DNA of 64,000 bases from Apostichopus japonicus (Eukaryota; Echinodermata; Holothuroidea; Aspidochirotida; Stichopodidae): NCBI RefSeq assembly GCF_037975245.1, contig NC_092576.1, positions 7,897,001-7,961,000 of the forward strand, written 5' to 3'. Position numbers and translations under genes: made by a program. Under the pieces are notes generated by a model. That model saw only the letters and a program-made list of their open reading frames with translations, did not search any database and had not been told where the DNA came from. This document shows, one piece after another, positions 58,451 through 64,000 of this stretch; the stretch's first letter is position 1, and each line of letters starts with the position of its first letter.

Positions 58451-60838
58451 GTAAATGAAAAGATAATGAGAAGGAAATCCAGAACAGTGAAAAAACTTCC
58501 AGCCTCCACCGGGATTCGAACCCGGGCCTCCCGCTTTGTACGCGGACACCCTAACCAACTAGGCCATGGACGCTGATTGTATGTTCAGAGGTTCGAAACC
58601 GGTATATATATATTTATAAATATATATATATGTTTGTTTAAATATTTACACATTTAAGTTTCATTGACAAGACAAAAGGGTGTCTAGTAATTCCTTCAAC
58701 AAAAATGCTAGAATATAAGTACTTCTGACAGAATCGATAAAAGTATAAACTATTCACAGATACTCACTTTTGTTCTTCCTTGCTATAGCTTCTCAAAGTG
58801 AATACCAAAGTTTCCACCCAGTTTTGTCTATCCTGAGCTACCTGTGCAAGGCCCCTTTGGTACCCCCCGGTACACCTGTCATCAATGCCTTATTCAAGCA
58901 GCGAGCTTGTATCGAAAACATATTCAGGTAAGATAGAGCTTAGACTCGCTGGTTTAGCTGGTTCTATTATCGCTCCCTTTATAGATGACATTGGACAAAA
59001 CAGATTCTTTTTGATTTGTAGTCAACGACTTAAGTCAACTGTTATTTATCTGGGTACGTTTTCAAAAAACCTCTTGTTACCTTTTTTAGTTGAAAAATTA
59101 CACTTTGAAACCCTGGAGGCTCATCAATCGAAGTGTCTGGATGACCTAGTTTAGCTCACAACTGATTCCACTTCACTCCTGACATGGCATGGAAACCCCA
59201 AAAGCCAATTTGTGGTCAAAAACCATTAAACATGGTTAGATAGGAATGTAACTTTTATTCCTCTTGGAAAGGTCGTGTTGGAATTCATCTTTGAAAGGAT
59301 ATTAAAAGGGATTAGTTTATTGTTGAAAACATGAAACAAGAAGAATAAACACTATGCATCCAGGAGAAATTTGCGTGCAATTCCTAGGTATCGTTTTGGA
59401 GAGATTGATGATTATGCTGTTACAGTTTTTGACCGTAAGTGAACTTGAAGTAAACAGGTGTGATGTCATTGGTACACACGGGCAGCAAACTGTTTCGGTT
59501 TTCTTTAACTTTTCACTTTATTATTTTAACCATTGAGTCAATATAGTTCAAACTTAAACCTATGGGAATTTTGATCACTTCATTCTTCTGACACTGGATT
59601 GGAAATGGTACCAACTTTGCCAAAAGGGGATGTGAAGTTATGAATTCCCCAATGATTAAAAGTAATATGGACACCTAGCCAATATGCCCCACATTCAGTA
59701 CATTTGTTGTCTTTGATGAGCTCCTTCAAAATCTGTTGAAATTGTTCGAAATGCTCTTTTTGTTTCCAAGATATGTACACATTTGATAGTTTTTTTTTAT
59801 AAATCTGGGAAACTCATTAAATATGTGCAAACTATGACGTGGAGTATTGCTCTCATCCAAATATCGCTTTTTAGGCCTTGATGAGTTAACCCCTAATTTA
59901 GAGCCCACATATATTATTTGAAAATAGGTGATGTTCCTCTTTTCAAAGAAGCCAACTAAAATATTTCAAAAAGTTTCGCCTTAGGCCCACAAACCTGTGT
60001 TCATGCAGTGTCCTAGAAACGAAAGGTTGTAAAACAAAAGGATAACATGACAGAAAAATTAGGCAGTCACTTCCTTGACGTCATCAATCTGCATAATTAG
60101 CTCTTGACTTAACTTAATAAATAATTCATAGAATGGTCAATCTTTGATGGATTTTGATGGGAGTTGCAGCTATTTTCAGGATTTCTAATGCCTATTAGAG
60201 TGATTCACACAATGTTGGTTAGAGTTGTCTGTACACATTTATATGTATTGATATGTTAATACATCTCAAGTTTGAAGAAGAAGAATAAAATTGGAGCCAT
60301 TTAGAGTGTGCATTTAGGACATCACACCTGTTTGCTTCAAGTTCACTTTTGGTGGAAGATGTGTGAACTTCAAAATATTTGTCATCTCATTAGAGGTGTT
60401 AATGAATCGAATGCAAGTTCCACCAGGATACTTTGAATATAGTCTTCGTTCGTCAGTCAAATATAAATTCTGCCCTGCTTCTGTGAAGCTTAACAAAGAC
60501 ATTTTGACATAATAGTGATAGTCAATAGATTAGCATTAACACTGTGACCTGTGAACAGAGGAGCCTAATGTGCATCATGGCATATGTTATATGAATAACT
60601 TATTTGTTCTTGTTTTACATTCCATATCAGAGCATGCCTTGGTTTGGCTCCAATCAACCACATGATGCTGGAACACAAATTCAAACTACCCACCTCTCGG
60701 ACCAATCCCCACCAGGAGACCACGACCGAACCGGTGACGAAGAAACAGAGAATGTCCAACGGCAAGGAACACAGTTCACTTCCTGCTCATCCGAATGGGA
60801 ACGGCGTCCGTGCCAACGGCCATGCGACGCAACGTTAA
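30909..60838 (+). CDS. ISYNA1: Inositol-3-phosphate synthase, ten coding exons (complete)
   Basis: Converts glucose 6-phosphate to 1D-myo-inositol 3-phosphate with bound NAD, the first step of inositol synthesis; cytosolic. Exons: 30909-31016, 32325-32486, 36749-36881, 43095-43345, 44047-44358, 45202-45285, 46219-46299, 55759-55951, 58789-58927, 60631-60838. The sum is 1,671 nt with phases agreeing throughout (556 aa; the human enzyme is 558). Seen: dinucleotide-binding GWGGNNGST (61-69), LWTANTERF (222-230), ASILEG, the catalytic [12 protein letters not shown] block (299-310), [30 protein letters not shown] (381-392), [10 protein letters not shown], and FHPVLS with the C-terminal dimer region. 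All conserved Lys in these blocks are present. Most exons have ordinary donors. Exons 7 and 8 are followed by tandem arrays that copy their own donor. Exon 8 differs from its array copies (ISIRT against ISFRT), so which copy is spliced is open. An antisense frame lies in intron 7. Confidence 0.95.
31017..32324. other. ISYNA1 intron 1
   Basis: 31020-31300 has about a dozen degenerate CAGGGAATA motifs at irregular spacing, a decayed minisatellite. No gene elsewhere in the intron. Confidence 0.55.
32325..32486 (+). CDS. ISYNA1: ISYNA1 exon 2 (NAD-binding glycine motif)
   Basis: Residues 37-90, phase 0 both ends, acceptor TAATTAG, donor GTACGT. Encodes [20 protein letters not shown]. Confidence 0.95.
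33435..34358. mobile_element. 924-bp inverted-repeat element with 6-bp target duplication
   Basis: Left end CAGGCCTGATTTTTCA and right end TGAAATTTCAGCCCTG. ACTAGT flanks both sides (33429-33434 and 34359-34364). Inner subterminal sequences GTCCGTCGGACAACC and GTCGTCCGACGGACGACC are also mirrored. No transposase. Confidence 0.75.
35485..35942. mobile_element. 458-bp inverted-repeat element with 6-bp target duplication
   Basis: Left end CAGGCATGAGACT and right end AGTCTCATCCCTG. AGATTG flanks both sides (35479-35484 and 35943-35948). A long T-rich block lies at 35522-35620, and C-rich sequence lies near the right end. Confidence 0.75.
36749..36881 (+). CDS. ISYNA1: ISYNA1 exon 3
   Basis: Residues 91-135, ends in phase 1, acceptor CCTTGACAG, donor GTAATG. 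Encodes [11 protein letters not shown] and the DILPMVDP segment. Confidence 0.95.
38423..38760. mobile_element. Probable hAT-like inverted-repeat element
   Basis: Left end CTGGATGTGCTCATCAGG and right end GCGTGAGCACGTCCCTG pair over the GTGCTCA core. Flanks GTAGAA and GTAGGAA are similar but not identical. Internal G and C runs resemble the other hAT MITEs. Confidence 0.5.
39629..40361. mobile_element. 733-bp inverted-repeat element with 4-bp duplication AGCC
   Basis: Begins GGGTCATTCCGCCTCAGATC and ends with the mirror GATTTGACATGGAATGACCC. A second mirrored block CAGGTGACCCTCT (39671) and AGAGGGTCACCTG (40317) lies further in. AGCC flanks both ends (39625-39628 and 40362-40365). A single end of the same family is at 13644. 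Superfamily not assigned. Confidence 0.75.
43095..43345 (+). CDS. ISYNA1: ISYNA1 exon 4
   Basis: Residues 135-218, acceptor TCCGTCAG, donor GTGAGA, phase 1 in and 0 out. Encodes [16 protein letters not shown] and [15 protein letters not shown]. Confidence 0.95.
43346..44046. other. ISYNA1 intron 4
   Basis: Nothing recognised beyond AT-rich sequence. Confidence 0.5.
44047..44358 (+). CDS. ISYNA1: ISYNA1 exon 5 (catalytic lysine block)
   Basis: Residues 219-322, phase 0 both ends, donor GTAAGA. Encodes [20 protein letters not shown], the SILEG and [11 protein letters not shown] loop and [12 protein letters not shown]. The most conserved exon of the gene; GC content is markedly higher than the introns. 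Confidence 0.97.
44359..45201. other. ISYNA1 intron 5
   Basis: Runs of ATTT/TTTA-type low-complexity sequence at 44690-44860 and AATTAATT blocks near 44440-44470. No gene. Confidence 0.5.
45202..45285 (+). CDS. ISYNA1: ISYNA1 exon 6
   Basis: Residues 323-350, phase 0, donor GTGAGA. Encodes [20 protein letters not shown]. Confidence 0.95.
45286..46218. other. ISYNA1 intron 6, with a three-copy ~75-bp repeat
   Basis: 45691-45895 holds three tandem copies built on GCATTGTTACAT, ATGCTGTAAATTTTGGAGGC and AATATGGACGACCTGTAA. The rest is unremarkable. Confidence 0.6.
46219..46299 (+). CDS. ISYNA1: ISYNA1 exon 7
   Basis: Residues 351-377, phase 0, acceptor TTCTCTATAG, donor GTAAGT. Encodes [20 protein letters not shown] and then GKKPDHC. 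Its last ~28 bases and the donor are the seed of the tandem array that follows. Confidence 0.93.
46270..48057 (+). repeat. Tandem array amplifying the exon 7 3' end and its splice donor
   Basis: Unit mostly 139 bp (136 in a sub-variant). GT of the donor (TGT-GTAAGT context) is at 46300 (the real exon), 46436, 46575, 46711, 46850, 46989, 47128, 47267, 47406, 47542, 47681, 47820 and 47954: thirteen donors. Each copy repeats the exon end as GATCCTTATGGTAAAAGAAA plus CCAGACCACTGT. A two-base GA insertion relative to the exon makes it out of frame. The last copy lacks that insertion. None of the copies has an acceptor. The intronic half of the unit contains TGATCAATGGTTCACCC. The array ends in a partial unit at about 48057. 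Confidence 0.9.
48178..48720. repeat. Diverged ~330-bp tandem duplication in intron 7
   Basis: 48240-48390 and 48562-48712 share TTAGTGAA, the ACTCCTA(G/T)ACC block and TTTACTGA(G/A)AACAGGCAG. On the minus strand both include a short hydrophobic frame of similar sequence ([18 protein letters not shown] and [18 protein letters not shown]). No splice context was found, so I do not call a gene. Confidence 0.5.
49014..49625. repeat. Inverted pair of hammerhead-like hairpin motifs
   Basis: Plus strand 49023-49057 reads CTGAAGAAGATCCTGCCAGG then ATCGAAATGTCAGG. The minus strand of 49580-49615 gives the same motif with CTAGG and GAAACGTCAGG. Each has CTGAAGA or TTGAAGA, a GATCC/GGATC stem and GAAA, resembling the hammerhead half of Penelope-type repeats, but stems I and III are not convincingly present. 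Probably remnants of a retroelement terminus in opposite orientations. Confidence 0.4.
49626..50960. other. ISYNA1 intron 7, middle part
   Basis: No gene supported. Around 50583-50620 there is an imperfect hairpin (ACCAGGGA ... TCCCTGGT). Confidence 0.4.
50965..51657 (-). CDS. Unrecognised basic protein, nested antisense in ISYNA1 intron 7
   Basis: A 230-codon uninterrupted frame, far longer than chance here and with GC-rich, evenly used codons unlike its AT-rich surroundings. No known domain recognised. The product is strongly basic, opening [21 protein letters not shown] charged, probably helical stretch lies at about 45-75 ([20 protein letters not shown]), a Met/Pro/Glu-rich middle follows, and a likely coiled coil sits near 185-205 ([18 protein letters not shown]). 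There is no signal peptide or membrane segment. On the minus strand, a pyrimidine tract CCACTTTTTCCTCAAG ends about 10 bases before the ATG, so a 5' non-coding exon may be spliced on. It could instead be an old intronless gene. Transcription would run against ISYNA1. Confidence 0.72.
   Translation of the reverse strand: MSWNARIKQEQGKRRHLGPPTAMKKVLVHTNPHYDRLLHERVAAVDKDRTEALRRLKWQKQTFVIDTAMKETELRELEMPHMSYLPEIEMKTTVPDVWARRPIVTHRRSSTWMMRELGMEPKSSLERNDNKARYPTLPDSSGEPAGRVQRLRPRSGAQAERHYGSRLPLYGQDHVSRRQQKRLREVTRLQAELNSKNIQEDSRFCNLKDSLVLSNHKDNTMATAVQPKIL
51658..53804. other. ISYNA1 intron 7, right part
   Basis: Region upstream of the nested frame. No exon or promoter could be pinned down; reading frames here are short. 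A TA microsatellite lies at 53505-53515. Confidence 0.4.
53811..53905 (+). repeat. tRNA-derived SINE, 5'-truncated
   Basis: Begins at TAGGGTGTCCGC (end of the A box). B box GGGTTCGAATCC lies at 53841-53852. The shared tail GGCTGGAAGTTTTTTCACTG and TTCTGGATTTTCCAACT follows. Confidence 0.75.
54126..54268 (+). repeat. tRNA-derived SINE, full-length head
   Basis: The unit starts CCGGTTTCGAACCTCTGGAC, then an AATCAGCGCCC-ATAGCCTTGTGGTTAGG A box, GGGTTCGACTCC B box and the GGCTGGAAGTTTTTTCACTG tail. The tRNA part folds as a cloverleaf with weak arms. Confidence 0.78.
54340..55552. repeat. Dispersed repeat with AGCTCATACC inverted ends
   Basis: AGCTCATACC at 54344-54353 is mirrored by GGTATGAGCT at 55513-55522. 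The left subterminal part has a CTATCACTCTATC run. A nested hAT-like end (CAGTGGTGTGGCCAGGATT, from 55365, followed by a G run) lies near the right side. No coding potential. Confidence 0.55.
55759..55951 (+). CDS. ISYNA1: ISYNA1 exon 8
   Basis: Residues 378-442, phase 0 in and 1 out, acceptor TTTTACAG, donor G-GTTTGT. Encodes [40 protein letters not shown] and then [11 protein letters not shown]. The splice to exon 9 restores family-like sequence ([16 protein letters not shown]). Its last ~80 bases are repeated downstream. Confidence 0.93.
55870..58190 (+). repeat. 105-bp in-frame tandem array amplifying the exon 8 3' end and its splice donor
   Basis: Each unit is ~79 bp of exon ([20 protein letters not shown] then RISFRT) plus 26 bp of intron start (GTTTGTATTCATATAATGCT...). 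Donor GTs are at 55952 (first), 56057, 56162, 56261, 56366, 56471, 56576, 56681, 56786, 56891, 56996, 57101, 57200, 57305, 57410, 57515, 57620, 57725, 57830, 57935, 58040 and 58145: twenty-two. Two units are 99 bp (6-bp deletion, still in frame). Three have GTTAGT, which makes an in-frame stop at 56471, 56891 and 57305, and one has a TGA before 56996. The array ends in a partial unit at about 58190. Confidence 0.95.
58191..58788. other. Rest of ISYNA1 intron 8
   Basis: Two TA microsatellites (58415-58451 and 58602-58632) flank a minus-strand SINE. A truncated SINE head piece lies at about 58310-58340. No gene. Confidence 0.6.
58471..58603 (-). repeat. tRNA-derived SINE, minus strand, best-preserved copy
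   Basis: Read on the minus strand: GGTTTCGAACCTCTGAACAT, then GCGTCCATGGCCTAGTTGGT (acceptor start and A box), an anticodon-like loop GTACAAA closed by CCGC/GCGG, a T arm CCGGGTTCGAATCCCGG, and TGGAGGC closing the acceptor with one mismatch. The shared tail follows. The tRNA part could be mistaken for a tRNA gene; its embedding in the repeated unit argues against that. Confidence 0.78.
58789..58927 (+). CDS. ISYNA1: ISYNA1 exon 9
   Basis: Residues 442-488, phase 1 in and 2 out, acceptor TTGCTATAG, donor GTAAGA. Encodes [20 protein letters not shown] and [15 protein letters not shown]. Confidence 0.95.
58928..60630. other. ISYNA1 intron 9
   Basis: No gene or clear repeat seen. Sequence is moderately AT-rich and otherwise featureless. 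Confidence 0.45.
60631..60838 (+). CDS. ISYNA1: ISYNA1 exon 10 (C-terminus)
   Basis: Acceptor CCATATCAG. Encodes [18 protein letters not shown], then a hydrophilic Thr/Lys/Asn-rich tail ending GHATQR and the stop at 60836-60838. The tail beyond LEHK is variable in the family. Confidence 0.92.
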
Positions 60839-63800
60839 TGTAACTATGGTAACGGATTCTGATCTCGATATATTTGCAGTCTAATATTGATACCAGGATG
60901 TTTATCTACGGGAACTTCGTGGTAGCGTTGTTCAACGGTGAAGATAGCATGCGCGCCTTGTGTAATAGATGTAAGTGAAAACGTTAACGGTGTTTGTACC
61001 CAGAGATGAGCAATGTAACATTGTGTCTGTATTGTATCGTAGCAGGTTTTCCCTTTCTTCGCAGGGAATGTATCGTTATCAATGGTAGGCAGCCGGTTAG
61101 GTGTGTGCTTCTGTAAACACTGCTGCTGGCACTCTTGGTGAATGATAGGCTAATTTTTATTTATGAATTGTTACAAACCTTGCGCAAGCAAGCAGGCGGT
61201 CAGTTGGGATTCGCTGTTTGTAACTAACAGCATTTGACTAAATCGCCAACCATATTTGCATAAATGTTTGGGTTGTTATTTTGTACTACAGAGAAAGCTT
61301 TAAAAAAGCTGCTAAAAATCAGCCATAAATGTCATTATTTTAAAGAATTGTCTGTCCTTGTGTGTATCAAGTTTGGAATATGTATTCTCTTGTTGCTACT
61401 ATATTATCATTTTTATTTTATTTTTTATTTTATTCTGAACAAATGCTGGCTGATATTGAACAACCAAAATGCAAAAATTAACCTGCTTCAGATTTACACA
61501 CATACTAGTCTCTAACATCGGCTATTAATTTGAAGTGGTACATTTAAAACTTCCAAATACGGTGGGGTGGGGGGGGGGGGGGGTGATTGAAGCGATTTTA
61601 GTTATTTTACATTTTTGCAGCCGGCAGATTTATATCAAAGATATCTTACATATTCTAATATTGTAATAATAATATTTAAAATTTTGCGATCATAGTGCCA
61701 GCAAGTTATATCAGAGCTTATCGCTGTGTAGAATCGGTTCGGTGGTTATAGATGGAATGCTAATTTAAAATGAAGTGCACAGTGTTTTAAAATAATTTGC
61801 ATTCACATCCAAACCTTCAAACTTTCATTTTTGCAAAGACCACTGTTACCGAACGGTAACAGATAAAAGCATGCAAATAATTTACACACCCAGGTAGACA
61901 ATTAGTGGAAAGATGGTGTCGTTTTTATGTTTTTTATCACATAATGATTCTCTCTCAATCACCTGTCAAAGAACTCTGTGTGCTTGGAGAGGTTTCGAGC
62001 AGACTCTAATTGGTCTTAACAGCAGGCTTTGTGAAAGTTCAAATACCGAGGGGACACCGAAATGGGGGTCAGTTAGAAGGTCATGATGTTGTGATTATTT
62101 ATCTTAATAATGTTTCATGTAAATCAGGGCATACTGCTAACAAATCACTCAAAGTTTGTCAATTTATTAAGTTGAAAGCATTCCAGTTTATACTAAAATG
62201 GCTTAAGATGGGTAAAAAAATGAGTTAAAGGGAGCGTACACGATTGAAGGGGGATGTTTATAATTTGAAGTCTATGGAGTCTAATCACAATATAACAATA
62301 GCTTGGATACACATTCCACCACAGCCCAGCTGATTTCACCCTGCGTAGGGTATTGACTGAACGACATGGGGGGGGGGGGGAACGCAGAAAAAAACAAACC
62401 ATTTTTAAGATAGTTCGGTGTTCATGTAATAACTGAGGAATGCTAGAGAGGAGAGGTGTCATGGTTGGCTACATTTAAAAATCGTTTGAACAAAGTAGAT
62501 AAAGTAGAAAACATTTACAATGTCAGGGTTCATAAAATTCTTTTGTTTTCAATGTAACAGGTTCTAACATTTAAGTTTCTGAAACATTTAACAATGTTGT
62601 GCTTGTTGACAAACAGATTCAGTCGACTCAGTTGCACTGGATTATCTGTTTAGCCCATGAGGTACTTGTTCTCGGCCACAAGGCTGCAGAAACAAGCCCT
62701 GTGTCAATTTCATAAATTTTGAATATGTCTCTGCAACGTTAAATTTATGTTAACATATTGACTAATTAGATATTAACAAGGATGCTGGAATGTCTCTTAT
62801 TAAAGCAACATAAATGATTATTGCTAGCTCCCCGTTCATGACCAACTTTTATTTTAATCATCTTTAGTATGAATTTATAATGGAAACTATTGTTTTAGCA
62901 TTCTCTGGACTCTCAAAGTTGTCATTGTATTGTATCATGTATGTGGGTGTTATGTTTGTATAGTGCACCTTTTTCTCTTGCAGTAATCATCGTGGTCCTG
63001 CTGTGTGCTGTTGAATGTGGTATGGTAGCATACGGTTTTCAGTTGTACCGGGATTCCTTAATTTGCATGTCGTGAAAAACATATGCAAACATGTTTTTGA
63101 GGTACTGGCTATTTCCTCTGTTTGTAAGTCAGAGAAATATAAAATAAAAAAGGAAACCTTTGAATCCCTGCCAGGTCTCTAAGTTATTAATTTACATACA
63201 AGTATTCAAAAATTTTTGAACACTTATTATTTTTAATCTTCTTTGAAGGAATAAATCAAATAGTAACAATAGATGTAGCTGGTGAAGGAGAATTACATTC
63301 TATAAAAATAAATAAATAAATAAATAAATAAACAAATATTTGTAATAAGTGCATGAAGAAAATCAAATGGTATTTTGTAAACCGATACTTTACATTATTT
63401 ATATAGCGCAATTCCAAAGCAAAACGCAAAAGCTGCGTTCATATACCTCTATATCGTTTTTTTGCCTCACTTCTTGTCTTGTGTTGACTATATCCTGTGT
63501 GCTCTGTCATTAGCTAGAAAACATAGGAAACTTGGTTTTTGTTTTTCTTGTTTTTTTTTCCTTCTTTGTCGTCTTCTTGTTCTTGCAAAAAAAAAAAAAT
63601 TAAGTATTGCATGTATACAAAATATAATGAAATTATACTCTCATCTCTTTGACAAAGTCTTCAAAATCTTTAAAAAAAATAAAAAAATAATAATAATGGA
63701 AAATGATAACAAATAAAATTCATAAATGTATCTTCTGGTCAGAATTTTGGACAGGTCACCTCTTGTTTTACAAACTATAATTACTACTAATTAATAACTA

Positions 63801-64000
63801 CTATAATTAAAAACTAATAAAAGGCTTGGTTTGGTTTTACCTCTCCAGTGCTACACTGAGACAACATCCTCTCCCTCCCCCTCTCACCCCACCCCACACA
63901 AATTTAAGGTTTGCTAGCACAACCCAAAAGTGGAAAGTGCCTGGAAGTGTTTGCATGTCAACCTTGACTATTGGGGAGCCACTAGGGGTTTGTCCAACCT
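60839..64000. other. ISYNA1 3' UTR and downstream DNA
   Basis: No further gene recognised. AATAAA near 63143 and in the AAATA repeat (63306-63336) are possible poly(A) signals, but they are far from the stop and unproven. Poly-G tracts lie at 61571-61583 and 62368-62379. Short frames are at chance level. Confidence 0.4.

Noticed and set aside
58494-58567. A functional tRNA gene on the minus strand
   Set aside because: The cloverleaf is good, but the sequence is embedded in a repeated SINE with a shared leader and tail, and the acceptor stem has a mismatch.

Overview
This is animal nuclear DNA, not bacterial or viral. Coding sequence is split into short exons with GT-AG introns of 0.7 to 9.5 kb. 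Most of the remaining DNA is AT-rich and full of transposon remnants, microsatellites and poly-G tracts. The many hAT-type elements, a Penelope-like retroelement, tRNA-derived SINEs, a vertebrate-type inositol-phosphate synthase and a tandem family of immunoglobulin receptors suggest a marine invertebrate deuterostome. An echinoderm such as a sea cucumber is my best guess; that is inference, because nothing in the window names the species. Layout: 1-340 holds the last coding exon of an immunoglobulin-superfamily (IgSF) membrane protein whose body lies upstream of the window. 2.6-13.3 kb is a transposon field: nested hAT elements with clear target-site duplications, a decayed hAT transposase tail, a 13-bp telomere-like satellite, and a composite element bounded by two 467-bp copies that differ at one base. 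13.9-18.7 kb is a complete six-exon IgSF gene (signal peptide, three Ig exons, transmembrane segment, short tail; 387 residues by my assembly). 18.7-24.9 kb is duplicated DNA from the same family, with an orphan copy of the last exon and a Penelope-like element carrying an intact RT/GIY-YIG reading frame followed at once by a hammerhead ribozyme. 25-30 kb is repeats plus a hAT element with a transposase relic. 30.9-60.8 kb is one complete gene on the + strand, inositol-3-phosphate synthase (ISYNA1), in ten coding exons totalling 1,671 nt (556 aa). An unrelated 230-codon reading frame lies antisense inside its intron 7. 60.8-64 kb is downstream sequence with no further gene seen. The most unusual structure is in ISYNA1. 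The 5' splice sites of two consecutive exons, 7 and 8, have each been tandemly amplified together with the adjoining exon end. Exon 7 has 13 donors on a ~139-bp unit. Exon 8 has 22 donors on a 105-bp unit that keeps the reading frame. Other points of note are the hammerhead ribozyme, a filled and an empty version of the Penelope site in the same window, and the composite 467-bp element whose outer flanks (CGCA) and inner flanks (TTAA) differ. Exon boundaries were assembled by eye from splice consensus, phase and family similarity, without transcript evidence.
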